64,000 nucleotides of DNA from Desulfuromonas sp. (GCA_002868905.1 PKUA01000028.1:40207-104206); one strand, 5' to 3'. Positions 45,469-55,297 are shown, counted from the stretch's first letter. Translations and numbers: made by a program. Notes: generated from the letters alone by a model not told the origin.

Positions 45469-45584
45469 GATTCAGCGTCCTCTTTTCCTTGCATGAGATG
45501 ATGCTCGGATGTTTCGCAAAGTATAGCATGCCCCGTGGTCGGAGACAGAGTCGTCACGGGAGGACTGCAAGCGGAAATGAGCGC

Positions 45585-48167
45585 TCAACTTGTCGGGAAG
45601 GAAGGGGCCTCCTCTGTCAGCGGAAGACTGATATCGACGGAAGTGCCCTGGCCGAGAACGCTTTCGACCCGAATCCTCCCCCCATGCGCTTCGATAATCG
45701 CTTTGACGATGCTCATCCCCATGCCGAGTCCGCCGATGGCGGTATCGGTGCTGTCGACCCGGTAGAATTTATCGAAGACCCGCTCAAGCTGCTCCCCACT
45801 CATGCCGATCCCCTGGTCGACAATCCGGACATTAAGTCGACTGTCGCAAGGAGCGATCTCGACGAAGATGGTCCCGCCGTCGGGGGAATACTTGACCGCA
45901 TTGCTGATCAGGTTGTCAAAGACCTGATTCATCTTGTTGCAGTCGGCCCAAAACTCCTCGTGACCGGTCAGGCTCATTTTAAACAGATGATTCGGCGAGT
46001 GAGCTTCATAATGGCGGACCACTTCCGTGACGATACCCGCAAGGTCACAGTGACCGAGTTGGAGCGGCAGAGGCAGCCCCGCCTCGATCCGGCTGACATC
46101 GAACAGGTCGTCCACCAGGCGGGACAGCGCTTCCGACTTGCGATAGACCTCGGCAAGAAACTCCTTTTGCTGCGCCTTGTTGAATTCCCCATACTCCTCG
46201 CTGTTCATGAGGATTTCGCAGTACCCCAGGATGATCGACATCGGGGTGCGCATTTCATGGGCTGCGGTGGAAATGAATTCGCTCTTGATCTGGTCGAGTT
46301 CGCGGATGCGGGACACATCGCGAAGCAGGGTGACGACCCCGGTGCGCTCACCGTTTTTAGCCTGCAGGGTTGAAGAAATCGCCTGGATGACCTTCGGATA
46401 ACTCCGCCCCGGCTGCAGCAAACTGAAATCGTACTGGCGCGAATCCGGGTCGGAAAGGGCGAGAAACTTTTTCGCCTGCCGGCGCAACTCCGCCCCCTGA
46501 AACAAGCGGGTGAATGGCCGGTTCAGCACGCCCTCCCGTTCGACGCCGAGCATGTCGAGCGCGATCTGGTTGATGTGGGTCACCCGGTTGCGGCGGTTGG
46601 TCACCACCACGCCGTCCGCCGCCGAACTGAGGATGTTGTCCACCTGCTCCCTGGCCGCTTCCGCCTCGGCCAGGGCCTGTACAAGTTCCTGCTCCGACTT
46701 TTTCCGGTCGGTGATGTCGAGAAAAGTTCCGATCATCCCGGCCGGATTGCCGGCAGAATCGGCGTAAATTTTCTTGAAAAAAATTACGTCGTGGATCGAA
46801 TCGTCTGCATATTGAACCCGCGCTTCGTAAATCTGCTCTCCCCTCTGCTCCCAGAGCTCGAGGTCAGCCTTGTGGTAGACCTCCGCCAGTTCGGGAGGCG
46901 CGATATCGAAAGTCGTTTTGCCGACCAACTCCTCCCTCGACTTGCCGATGTACCCTTCAAACGCCCGGTTGCAACCGATATAACGAAGTTCGGCATCCTT
47001 GTAAAAAATCGGTCCGGGGATTGTATCGATCAGATTCTGCAAAAAGGTCAGTTGGTCGTTCAGCATCTGGCTATTCCTGGCGACATTGCTCATCAGGCCC
47101 TGAATCGACTCGGCCAGCTCGCCAAGTTCCTCGAATCCTTCAGCAGGGAGCTGGTTAAAAACCTGTGGATTATCCAGATGGACGCGGACTTTTTTGGCAA
47201 GGGCGACAAGCGGTGAAGTCAATCGATTGGTCAGCAGCCTGACCGAAAAAATGGTCAACAGGGCCAGTAGCGCCAGGACACCGACCAGGAAATTCCGCGC
47301 CTCATGGACCGCCCCGAAAATCACCTGCGTCGGAGTGAGAACCACCAATTTCCAGCCGAGATCCGGAATGGTCCGATAGACCCCGAGCACCTCTTCCCCG
47401 CCAAGCCGGCTGTGGAAGTGCTTCAATTCCGGATCCGACGGCGCCGAAGGATTCCGGGTGCCGGACGGCTCGGCAAAGGCACCGGGGAGCATCCGTTCCA
47501 CCGGCTGCAGGATCTGTTGCCGGTTCCGGTGAATAACGACATCACCTTGCCGGTCCACCAGCAGGTATTCCCCCTTCTCGCCAACCACCTCGCTCCGCAT
47601 CCGTCCGATGAAATTTTCGCCGCGCAGATCGAGACTGCCGCCGAGAACCGCCACCAATTCTCCGGTGGCGTTAAGAATCGGTTCACTGATGACCAGAACC
47701 GGCTGCTGGTCGTTCTGCCGGGACCGGATCGCGTCGGAGACAAAAGGTTGACGACTTTTGACCGCAGCCCGGAAATACTCCCGGTCGGAAAAATCCTGTC
47801 CGATCAATTCTTCCTGCCAGGGGAAAGAAGCGATGATTGTCCCCCGGGGGTCGTAGAGGTAGAGTCCGTTGTCGAAAACAAGGTGTGCCGTCGTCTGTGA
47901 GGAGAGCAACGCGTTGGCCCTGGCAGGATAGGCCATATGTTCCGGCTTGACCTTCTCTCCAACACTGATCAGCGCCTTGCACGCGATGTCGAATTCTTCT
48001 TCGACCTCTTCGATCGAAAGCTCGACAAGATCGCCGAGGTGGACGAAAGCCACCGCCTCGAGTTCCTTTTCGAAGTACGACATCGCCACCCAGCCGATAA
48101 TCGCGAGCAACCCGATGATCAGAGCGGAGACCGAAACGGCGATACGTGTTTTAAGATGGTATGGCAT
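45585..48167 (-). CDS. Membrane sensor histidine kinase with Cache, HAMP and two PAS domains
   Basis: About 860 residues. The ATG at 48167 has an AGGA site, though distant; an ATG at 48197 lacks any. Order: membrane helix (IAVSVSALIIGLLAIIGWVA), a double-Cache periplasmic sensor (about 40-285), second helix (FLVGVLALLALLTIFSVRL), HAMP, PAS (FYKDAELRYIGCNRAFEGYI), PAS, then a HisKA dimerisation helix with the H box STAAHEMRTPMSIILGYCEI. The ATPase domain has NLISNAVKYSPDGG, VDQGIGMSGE and GLGMGMSIVKAII. It autophosphorylates on His in response to a periplasmic ligand. No response-regulator gene adjoins it, so it is an orphan kinase. Confidence 0.9.
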   Translation of the reverse strand: MPYHLKTRIAVSVSALIIGLLAIIGWVAMSYFEKELEAVAFVHLGDLVELSIEEVEEEFDIACKALISVGEKVKPEHMAYPARANALLSSQTTAHLVFDNGLYLYDPRGTIIASFPWQEELIGQDFSDREYFRAAVKSRQPFVSDAIRSRQNDQQPVLVISEPILNATGELVAVLGGSLDLRGENFIGRMRSEVVGEKGEYLLVDRQGDVVIHRNRQQILQPVERMLPGAFAEPSGTRNPSAPSDPELKHFHSRLGGEEVLGVYRTIPDLGWKLVVLTPTQVIFGAVHEARNFLVGVLALLALLTIFSVRLLTNRLTSPLVALAKKVRVHLDNPQVFNQLPAEGFEELGELAESIQGLMSNVARNSQMLNDQLTFLQNLIDTIPGPIFYKDAELRYIGCNRAFEGYIGKSREELVGKTTFDIAPPELAEVYHKADLELWEQRGEQIYEARVQYADDSIHDVIFFKKIYADSAGNPAGMIGTFLDITDRKKSEQELVQALAEAEAAREQVDNILSSAADGVVVTNRRNRVTHINQIALDMLGVEREGVLNRPFTRLFQGAELRRQAKKFLALSDPDSRQYDFSLLQPGRSYPKVIQAISSTLQAKNGERTGVVTLLRDVSRIRELDQIKSEFISTAAHEMRTPMSIILGYCEILMNSEEYGEFNKAQQKEFLAEVYRKSEALSRLVDDLFDVSRIEAGLPLPLQLGHCDLAGIVTEVVRHYEAHSPNHLFKMSLTGHEEFWADCNKMNQVFDNLISNAVKYSPDGGTIFVEIAPCDSRLNVRIVDQGIGMSGEQLERVFDKFYRVDSTDTAIGGLGMGMSIVKAIIEAHGGRIRVESVLGQGTSVDISLPLTEEAPSFPTS

Positions 48168-48329
48168 TAAGGCTACGATCCTGCCCCTTCGATTCATGCA
48201 TTAAAATCTGCGAGATAATAATATTTTACGCATGCAAATGTAACCCTGCAATGCGAAGGCCCTCAGCGCAGTGATATTATGCTGGTTGAACCTTTATTGT
48301 TATACTGATACTTCAGTTGCGGAGGTCGG

Positions 48330-49241
48330 ATGAAAAAGCTCGTCGGCATCACCTTGACCCTGCTGTTGCTCGGCAGCAGCGGCCTGTTCGCTCTCGAAAT
48401 CAGCTCGATCACCCCGAGCCGTGGAGAACCGGGCACACCGGTTGTCGTTAACGGCCGTGGCTTCTCTTCGGAGACCGGCATCCTCCTCGGTGAGCAGCCG
48501 ACCCCATCCAGGCCGGCTGCGGAAAACCGCCTGGAATTTACCGTCCCCCAGCTACCGCCCGGGCAGTATTCCCTGCGGGTTATGCAGGCCGGAGAGATGG
48601 TCGCAGAAGGCTCTTCGTTCGAGATCCTGGCGGCAACTCCGCACATCTCCGGCATCACTCCGGACAACCTGAACATCTGCTCTTCATCTCCGGAGCGGGT
48701 TCTGCAAGTGACCGGGCGAAATTTCCTGCCGGGCGCGCTGGTGCTGCTGAACGAGAACGCCATCCCGACCGACGTCATCAGTTCCAGCCGGATCGAAGCC
48801 AACTTACGAGAATTCCAGCAGGCGGGTGTTTACGGCATCTCGGTCCGCAACCTGGACGGGACAACCTCGCTGCCCCACTCCCTCTGGGTCAACAGCATTC
48901 CGGAAATCACCTCGGTCGAACCCGGCAGCGAGTTCGTCAACTATTACGAAGTGGTCGTTCGCGGCAAGAATTTCAGGTTCAACTCGACTCTTCTGGTGAA
49001 AGAACCGGAGGGGAGCGTGATCGGACAGAGCGAGCAGCAACTCTCCTTCAACTCCCGCCGACAGGACAGCTCGGGCGGCCTGGTCGCCAACGCCCCGCAG
49101 AAAGACCGCCTGGTTTACGTCGATTGCGAAACCCTCGTCTATCACCGTTTTACCCGAACCAATCAACCGAGGGACCTCCGCTTGCAGGTCTTCAATCCGG
49201 ACGGACAGGCGACCTCCCTCTATGAAGTGACCCTGCCTTGA
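48330..49241 (+). CDS. Secreted IPT/TIG-domain protein
   Basis: 303 residues with GGAGG seven bases before the ATG. The signal peptide is KKLVGITLTLLLLGSSGLFA. Three Ig-like IPT/TIG repeats follow: ISSITPSRGEPGTPVVVNGRG, HISGITPDNLNICSSSPERV, and EITSVEPGSEFVNYYEVVVR, each about 80-90 residues. The TIG fold occurs in surface and carbohydrate-binding proteins. It is secreted, divergent from the sensor kinase, and may have a related role; function unknown. Confidence 0.75.
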   Translation: MKKLVGITLTLLLLGSSGLFALEISSITPSRGEPGTPVVVNGRGFSSETGILLGEQPTPSRPAAENRLEFTVPQLPPGQYSLRVMQAGEMVAEGSSFEILAATPHISGITPDNLNICSSSPERVLQVTGRNFLPGALVLLNENAIPTDVISSSRIEANLREFQQAGVYGISVRNLDGTTSLPHSLWVNSIPEITSVEPGSEFVNYYEVVVRGKNFRFNSTLLVKEPEGSVIGQSEQQLSFNSRRQDSSGGLVANAPQKDRLVYVDCETLVYHRFTRTNQPRDLRLQVFNPDGQATSLYEVTLP

Positions 49242-49486
49242 GACATCCTGTTTTGGCCGGATAATCGCCTTGGGTCAAACCGGTTGAATTCCTCTCCGCG
49301 GCAGCATAAAATAACCGAGGTTGATTTGTCTTTTTCCATGTTGCGCTGGAAGATCCGGGAGGGTTCCATGTCGCTGTCGCAGAATCCCTTCGTCCACACC
49401 TCCCTAAATAAACGGAATCCGTTTCCCCGCCACTGATACCTCAGTGTAAAAACAGGGGGAGGGAACCTCCCGGGAAGACCCGCTTC

Positions 49487-50539
49487 ATGAGCCTCGCAGA
49501 TAAACTGAACTACTATCTCCAGTTGTCCCAGGCATTGATCAAGCTTCGCTTCCACAATGCCGGCGAAGGGGACAAGGCGTTTTTCCGGGTTTTAAACCGA
49601 GAGCCGGCCATCCTCCTTCTGGCCCTGCATGACCGGGATTTCTCCCCGTTGCATGAGGCGATCGGCCCCAAGCCGGGCTATTTCCTGTTCAACTTGTGGG
49701 GAAGCCGGGAAACCGGTCGCTCGATTCGGAAGGTCGTACAGTTCGTGCGACGGAAAAATCGCCGCTATCCCCACCACAGCTATGTTTTCCTCTGCAATTC
49801 CCCCGAGGAGGAAACCCTGCTGAAAGACGCGGGCCTGGAGGCCGTTCTCTGCAACCATAACTGCTGGATTGACGAACATTTGTTTCGCCCCGACCCGGCG
49901 GAGAGCAAGAGATTCGATGCCGTGTATGACGCGAACATCTCCCCCTACAAACGCCACGGCCTTGCCACCGAGATTCAGAACCTGGCGCTGATTTCATTCC
50001 GGCACCCCGTTCTGTTCAACCACGGTTATGCGCAAAAAGTCCGACGGGAACTCGATCATGCTCACTGGCACAACGATCCCCTTGCCGACGACTTTTCCTT
50101 CCTGACGACCGAACAGGTCGTGTCGATTCTCAACCAGTCGCGCGTCGGGCTCTGTCTCTCCGCCGTGGAAGGAGCCATGTACGCCAGCATTCAATACCTC
50201 CTCTGCGGGTTGCCGGTTGTCTCGACCGCAAGCAAGGGGGGACGCGACGTCTTTTTCGAGGACGAGTACGCCCTGATCGTCGCTGATGACTCCCGGGCCG
50301 TCGCCAGCGGAGTCCGGGAGATGATCAACAGGAACATCCCGCCCGATGCGATCCGAAACCGGGTCATTGAACGAATGACCGAGCACCGGCAAACGTTTAC
50401 CGACCTGCTTCAATCGATTTTCGACCGTCACCAGTCCGGACAACTGGCAACTGACGTCTGGCCCGAAATTTTCCGTCACAAGATGGGGCTCGCATATCTC
50501 CCCTTCGATCAGGGCATCGCTGAATTGCGCACCTGCTGA
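49487..50539 (+). CDS. Glycosyltransferase, copy 1 of a tandem pair
   Basis: 350 residues. The C-terminal half resembles GT-B enzymes: SRVGLCLSAVEGAMYASIQYL then CGLPVVSTASKGGRDV, where the E and GG positions contact the sugar nucleotide in GT4-like families. Upstream sections have KYFLFNLWGS-type and EAVLCNHNCWIDEHLFRP phrases that recur in the next gene. No signal or membrane helices, so it acts in the cytosol. First gene of the glycan/peptide locus. A Shine-Dalgarno-like GGAAG lies about ten bases upstream. Confidence 0.7.
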   Translation: MSLADKLNYYLQLSQALIKLRFHNAGEGDKAFFRVLNREPAILLLALHDRDFSPLHEAIGPKPGYFLFNLWGSRETGRSIRKVVQFVRRKNRRYPHHSYVFLCNSPEEETLLKDAGLEAVLCNHNCWIDEHLFRPDPAESKRFDAVYDANISPYKRHGLATEIQNLALISFRHPVLFNHGYAQKVRRELDHAHWHNDPLADDFSFLTTEQVVSILNQSRVGLCLSAVEGAMYASIQYLLCGLPVVSTASKGGRDVFFEDEYALIVADDSRAVASGVREMINRNIPPDAIRNRVIERMTEHRQTFTDLLQSIFDRHQSGQLATDVWPEIFRHKMGLAYLPFDQGIAELRTC

Positions 50540-50548
50540 AAAAGATCA

Positions 50549-51616
50549 ATGTTGCGAAACTTTATCCGATACCGCCCCCGCTCGCGGGTGATGAACTGGC
50601 TGCGGCCCCTGCCGCCTCCCGACCCCGAACACGCCCCGTACGGCATCATCTCACGGGATCCCCCGATTTTTTATCACCCGTACTGGATCGACGATCAACT
50701 CATCCCGCGCTCTTCCCTGGAACCGATTTACCGTCATCTTGGAAATGAGCGGGCGTATTTCCTGTTCAACTGGTTCTGGCAGATGGAGGCACCGAAAAAA
50801 ATTAAGGCCTACCGGGATATTGAAGAGGCCCACCAGGCGCAATATCCGGGGCATCGCTTCATCCACCTCTGTAACACGACCCGCCAGTTCCAGCACTTCG
50901 GCGACGCGGGCCTCGATGCGGTCTTCTGCAACCAGAACTGCCTGGTCGACGAGAATTTATTCCATCCCCTCCCTGACATTGAAAAAAAGTTCGAGGCTGT
51001 TTACGACGGGCGCTTCATTAACTACAAACGTCATCACCTCGCCTCGCAGATATCGAATCTCGCCCTGATCTACGATTATCTACCGACCGTCGATTCGAAG
51101 ATGAAAGTCACGCAACTCAAAGAACAGTTCCACAAGGCCCACTTTTTCAACCACCCCGAAGGCGGGCCCTATCAACGACTGTCGTACGAGGAGATCAACC
51201 TCTGCCTGAACCGTTGCCGCGCCGGACTCTGCCTCTCGGGAGTGGAGGGGGCGATGTACGCCAGCATCCAATATCTGCTGGCCGGGCTCCCGGTGATCAC
51301 GACCCACAGCGAGGGGGGCCGGGATGTTATGTTCGACGAGAGGTTCGTCCTGGTCGCGCCAGCGACTCCGCAAGGGATTGCCGATACGCTCAGTCAATAC
51401 AGGCATGAGACCCCACCACCGACACTGATCCGGCAAAGGACACTGGAATTAATGAATATCCACCGCCAGAGGTTGATCCGCCTGGTGCAATCGATTTACG
51501 ATACGGAGGGGACCGGGCGGGACTTCAGCCAGGAGTGGCCGAAGCTGTTTTTCAACAAGCTTTACCATCCACGGAAAAACCATCGGGAAACCATCGCAGA
51601 GCTGGCAAACAGGTGA
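50549..51616 (+). CDS. Glycosyltransferase, copy 2 of the tandem pair
   Basis: 355 residues, starting nine bases after the first copy stops. It shares long blocks with it: YFLFNWFWQM, DAVFCNQNCLVDENLFHP, AVYDGRFINYKRHHLASQIS and GLCLSGVEGAMYASIQYLLA, so it arose by tandem duplication. The proteins have diverged to perhaps 40-45 per cent identity by eye, which suggests separate substrates. Downstream is the PqqD-like gene. Confidence 0.7.
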   Translation: MLRNFIRYRPRSRVMNWLRPLPPPDPEHAPYGIISRDPPIFYHPYWIDDQLIPRSSLEPIYRHLGNERAYFLFNWFWQMEAPKKIKAYRDIEEAHQAQYPGHRFIHLCNTTRQFQHFGDAGLDAVFCNQNCLVDENLFHPLPDIEKKFEAVYDGRFINYKRHHLASQISNLALIYDYLPTVDSKMKVTQLKEQFHKAHFFNHPEGGPYQRLSYEEINLCLNRCRAGLCLSGVEGAMYASIQYLLAGLPVITTHSEGGRDVMFDERFVLVAPATPQGIADTLSQYRHETPPPTLIRQRTLELMNIHRQRLIRLVQSIYDTEGTGRDFSQEWPKLFFNKLYHPRKNHRETIAELANR

Positions 51617-51676
51617 AGGCCGGACTGAATCGGCCGCTTGATCGACTGTTTTTACCCTGGACAATGACGAGGAAAC

Positions 51677-52117
51677 ATGACGGCAGACATGTATTATCGG
51701 GTCAACGGACCGAACATCGTGCATGAAGACTTCGACGGTGAGATGGTCGTGGTCAATCTTGAAACGGGTTGCTACTACGCATTCAACCCCGTCGGCAGCG
51801 CCATCTGGGGCCATATCGAAAAGGGGTGCACCCTTGCGGAGATGACCGGCGCCCTCAAACAATACTGCTCCGGCAACCTTGCCGGGCTCGAGCAGTCCGT
51901 GACCGACTTCCTCGGGGAGCTTGCCGCCGAACAACTGATCAGCACCGGCCCCGCCACCGGGAACGGAGAGGCAGCGTGTTCCTCGCCGGAGATACCGTAC
52001 GCACCGCCTGAGCTGGAAAAGTTTACCGACATGCAGGACTTGTTGCTGCTCGACCCGATCCACGAAGTCGACGAATCGGGCTGGCCCCACCCGATGGGCG
52101 GCGACGGCGAGAACTGA
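51677..52117 (+). CDS. PqqD-like (RRE) protein with conserved C-terminal peptide tail
   Basis: 146 residues. Residues about 8-90 are a PqqD-type RiPP recognition element: DFDGEMVVVNLETGCYYAFN, VGSAIWGHIEKGCTLAEM and VTDFLGELAAEQLI. Residues 91-107 are a linker. The tail from residue 108 reads YAPPELEKFTDMQDLLLLD then PIHEVDESGWP; its YxxPxLxxF-type start resembles leader-peptide motifs of lasso-like RiPPs. Thus an RRE and its own substrate-like tail sit on one chain. It is next to an HprK-like kinase, a nucleotidyltransferase and a radical SAM enzyme, all commonly linked to peptide modification. The tail as substrate is an inference. Confidence 0.8.
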   Translation: MTADMYYRVNGPNIVHEDFDGEMVVVNLETGCYYAFNPVGSAIWGHIEKGCTLAEMTGALKQYCSGNLAGLEQSVTDFLGELAAEQLISTGPATGNGEAACSSPEIPYAPPELEKFTDMQDLLLLDPIHEVDESGWPHPMGGDGEN

Positions 52118-52123
52118 TCGCTC

Positions 52124-53194
52124 ATGCCCACCCCAAAGTCGAACGGCGCGACCCGACCCGCAGAGTTTTTCGAACGACTCGGCCAGGTTCATAACGCGGC
52201 CTGCCAGGCAGCCGGTGGCCGTTCTGCCCACTTTTTCAACATCGCGGGGCGGCGGGTCGAACTCGCCTTTGCCGGAACCGGCCTGGAAAGACAGATCCTG
52301 CCCGCCCTGGAACACCTCCGCTCGCCCCGTCAGGAGGGGAGCGCCGACCTGACCGTCTCCCTCTGGGACAGCGTCAGCACAGGACAGGTGATGCCGGCGC
52401 CCCCCTGGCGACTGGAGGACTGCGCCGAGCGCGGGGAAGTGCGCGGCTTCAATAACGAACGCTTCCAGACCGCCTACTTTCTTGGTTCCGGGGTCTTGAA
52501 CATGCTCGACCGCAAGCGGAACGAAGGGCTGTTTTGGGTCAGGGACGGCTCCTCTCTCGCCATCTGGGAATCGGGAGCCCCGCTACTCGCCCTGCTGAAC
52601 TGGTGGTTTTCCGACGAGACCCGCCAACTGGTTCATGCGGCGGCAATCGGCTACCCTGAAGGGGGCATCCTGCTCGCGGGGAAAGGGGGGTCGGGCAAGT
52701 CGACCACCGCCCTCGCCAGCCTCGACACCGACCTGTTCTATGCCGGCGACGATTATTGCCTGCTTGAGGTTGAACCGGAGCTGCGGGTCCACAGTCTCTA
52801 TAACTCGGCCAAGCTCAACCGCGACAATCTGGCCAGGTTCCCCGGACTCGGCCGCCTGTTCGATCGCCCCTCGGCCCGGATCGAGGAAAAGGCGCTGGTG
52901 TTTCTCCGGGAAAGAGCCGCCGCCAAGCTGACGGCCGGATTCCCCTTGCAGGGGGTTTTTCTACCCCGCGTCACCGGGCTGACAGAGACCACCCTCGAGC
53001 CGATCTCTTCCGCCCGGGCCATGCGCGCCCTGGCGCCGAGCTCCCTGTTCCAGCTCTGCGGTGCCGGGAAAAAAAGCTTCCGGGTCATGGCCGGGCTGAT
53101 CAGGGAAGTCCCCTGCCATCAACTCAATCTCGGCACCGACCTGAACGGGGTAACCACCGTCATCCGCAACTATCTCGGGACCAGAAACGGATGA
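52124..53194 (+). CDS. HprK-like serine kinase family protein
   Basis: 356 residues, six bases after the PqqD-like gene. The P-loop is LLAGKGGSGKSTTALASL (residues about 184-200), with FYAGDDYCLLEVE about 15 residues later, matching HPr kinase-related families. No HPr-binding N-terminal domain is clear, but an N-terminal alpha/beta region exists. Related kinases phosphorylate a Ser in a lasso peptide (paeninodin) in other systems. Here the PqqD-like tail contains DESGW with a Ser, so it is a candidate substrate; unproven. The stop overlaps the next gene (ATGA). Confidence 0.78.
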   Translation: MPTPKSNGATRPAEFFERLGQVHNAACQAAGGRSAHFFNIAGRRVELAFAGTGLERQILPALEHLRSPRQEGSADLTVSLWDSVSTGQVMPAPPWRLEDCAERGEVRGFNNERFQTAYFLGSGVLNMLDRKRNEGLFWVRDGSSLAIWESGAPLLALLNWWFSDETRQLVHAAAIGYPEGGILLAGKGGSGKSTTALASLDTDLFYAGDDYCLLEVEPELRVHSLYNSAKLNRDNLARFPGLGRLFDRPSARIEEKALVFLRERAAAKLTAGFPLQGVFLPRVTGLTETTLEPISSARAMRALAPSSLFQLCGAGKKSFRVMAGLIREVPCHQLNLGTDLNGVTTVIRNYLGTRNG

Positions 53195-53871
53195 GGGACA
53201 TAACGGCCGTCAGTGTTATCATCCCGGCCTACAACGCCGCCCGCTTTATCCCGGACGCGATCGAGAGCGTGTTGCCCCAGTTGCTGGCGACGGACGAAAT
53301 CGTGGTCATCGATGACGGCTCGACCGACGCGACGGCCGAGGTGGTGCAGCGGTTCGAGGATCAGCGCGTCCGCTATGTCTACCAGCCGAACCGCGGTCCG
53401 GGTGCGGCGCGGAACACCGGCATCGCCCTGGCGAATGCGGAGATCGTTGGATGTCTCGACGCCGACGACCTCTGGGCACCAAAGAGGCTCAGACAGCAGC
53501 TCGAACTGTTGCAGTGTCACCCGGAGGTCGGTTTCGTCAAGGGGTTGACCCAGGTGCTGGAACTCGCTCCGGGGGGGCGGTTCGAAACGGTCGGTCAACC
53601 GTTTTTGTTCGCCAACTTCGGCGGAAGCCTCTACCGGCGCAGCCTGTTCGAACGGGTCGGTCCGATTGACCCGTCCCTGCGATTCAGCGAAGATATCGAC
53701 TGGCTGCTGCGGGCACGCGAGGACGGCATCCGGATGGAGACCCTTCAACAGGTCTGTCAGTATCATCGCCGCCACGGGAACAACCTGACCACCGGCCGCA
53801 GCCCGCAGGAGATGAGCATGCTCAAAGTGATGAAGATGGCCATCGACCGGAAAAGAAAGGGGGGTTCATGA
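53191..53871 (+). CDS. Family 2 glycosyltransferase
   Basis: 226 residues. GT2 motifs: VSVIIPAYNAARFIPDAIES, EIVVIDDGSTDATAEV, GPGAARNTGIALANAEIVGC then LDADDLW (DxD). The ATGA junction couples it to the kinase upstream, and another ATGA couples it to the next gene. It is short but complete, ending with the QMS/KRKGGS tail; it adds a sugar to an acceptor, unknown. Confidence 0.85.
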   Translation: MRDITAVSVIIPAYNAARFIPDAIESVLPQLLATDEIVVIDDGSTDATAEVVQRFEDQRVRYVYQPNRGPGAARNTGIALANAEIVGCLDADDLWAPKRLRQQLELLQCHPEVGFVKGLTQVLELAPGGRFETVGQPFLFANFGGSLYRRSLFERVGPIDPSLRFSEDIDWLLRAREDGIRMETLQQVCQYHRRHGNNLTTGRSPQEMSMLKVMKMAIDRKRKGGS

Positions 53872-54590
53872 CGGAGTGTGACTCCCACCGACATGGCGAC
53901 GACGAAAAAGGATCACCCATGGTCTCCATCATTCTGCCGACCTACAACGGCGAGCGGTACGTCGCGGAAGCGGTCGAGAGCGTCATCGGGCAAAGCTACC
54001 AAAACTGGGAGCTGGTCGCGGTCGATGACGGCTCCGACGACGCGACCCCCGACATCCTCTCCAGCTTCGGCCAGGTCAAGCTGATCCGGCAGGAGAACCG
54101 GGGGGTCTCCCACGCCCGCAACACCGGGGTGAAACATGCCAGCGGCGACCTGCTCGCTTTTCTCGACCAGGACGACCGCTGGCTGCCGGAGAAGCTCTCC
54201 CGCCAGGTCGACATCCTCCGCCAGCGGCCCGATCTGGAGCTGGTCTTCGCCCATGAAGAGATGTTCCTGGTCCCGGGAACCGAAAAACCTCGCTGGCTCA
54301 AAGCGGAGATGCTCGACCAGCCGCACCCCTCCTTCGTTCCCGGGGTCTGGCTGCTAACGCGCGCAGCCTTTTCCCGCGTCGGTCCGTTTGACGAGACCTT
54401 CCGCTGAGGCGGTGACACCGACTGGATCAGTCGCGCCAGGGATCTCGGAGTCCGCATGGAGACCGTTGCCGGGGTCTTGCTGCAGAAAAGAGTCCACGGC
54501 GAGAACGAGTCCCGGAGGGTCGGCACCTCCCACAAGGAGATCGCGCAATTGCTGCGCGCCTCTATTTTGCGGAAACGGAAACAGCCATGA
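53868..54590 (+). pseudogene. Family 2 glycosyltransferase, interrupted by in-frame TGA
   Basis: From ATG 53868 (or 53919, which has AAGGA upstream) the frame encodes MVSIILPTYNGERYVAEAVE, VDDGSDDATPDI, LAFLDQDDRWLPEKLS and GPFDETFR, then TGA at 54405-54407. The same frame continues GGDTDWISRARDLGVRME to a TGA at 54588-54590. This distal part holds the ED-type acceptor region, so the product of the first part (179 residues) lacks it. It is coupled by ATGA at both ends, so the gene was once functional. A nonsense mutation or sequencing error is the simplest reading. Confidence 0.82.
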
Positions 54591-55297
54591 CAACCGCTCC
54601 TACCCACATGACTCCGATCCCGGTCAGCGTCATCGTCCCGGTCTACAACGGCGAGCGCTATCTCGCCGAAGCATTGAGCAGCATCCTCGGCCAATCCCTG
54701 CCGCCTGCGGAGATCATCGTCATCGACGACGGTTCGACCGACAGGACGGCGGAAATAGCGGCTGCCAGTTCCCCGGCCATAACCTGCATCCGGCAGGAAA
54801 ATGCCGGCGCCGCCGCCGCACGCAACCGCGGGATTGAAACCGCCAACGGAGATTTCTTTGCCTTCCTCGACCATGATGACATCTGGGAAACCAACAAACT
54901 CGAGCTGCAGTGGGCAGCCTTGCAGGAGGACCCGGACCTTGATGTGGTCTTCGGCCATGTCCTCCAGTTTTACTGTCCGTCCCTCAGCCCAGACGAACGT
55001 GCCGCGCTACCCCTACCCAACCGTCCCCTGCCGGCTTATCTCTCCGGCAGCCGCCTGGTCAAACGTGACGCCCACTTCCGCGCGGGGCCATACGACCCGT
55101 CAATCCGTATGGGGGAATGCCTCGAGTGGCATGCGCGCGCCATCGACTCCGGCCTGACCATGCGTATGCTTCCCGAAGTCGTTTTCCGCCGCAGGATCCA
55201 TGGCAACAACATGGGGCGAACCCAGAAAGAGAATCGGGGGGACTACGCCCTGGTGATGAAACGGTTGATCGAACGACGCAGAGGGAAAAAATCCTGA
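54587..55297 (+). CDS. Family 2 glycosyltransferase
   Basis: 236 residues. VSVIVPVYNGERYLAEALSS, EIIVIDDGSTDRTAEIAA, GAAAARNRGIETANGDFFAF then LDHDDIWETN show the GT-A nucleotide-sugar fold. The acceptor-site region is RMGECLEWHARAIDSGL. It is paralogous to the two preceding genes and starts inside the stop of the broken one (ATGA). Confidence 0.86.
   Translation: MTTAPTHMTPIPVSVIVPVYNGERYLAEALSSILGQSLPPAEIIVIDDGSTDRTAEIAAASSPAITCIRQENAGAAAARNRGIETANGDFFAFLDHDDIWETNKLELQWAALQEDPDLDVVFGHVLQFYCPSLSPDERAALPLPNRPLPAYLSGSRLVKRDAHFRAGPYDPSIRMGECLEWHARAIDSGLTMRMLPEVVFRRRIHGNNMGRTQKENRGDYALVMKRLIERRRGKKS

Noticed and set aside
54405..54440. TGA followed by a hairpin, possible selenocysteine codon in the glycosyltransferase
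   Set aside because: No Cys/Sec position is expected in GT2 enzymes. The short stem lacks the features and spacing of a bacterial SECIS. A nonsense change is simpler.
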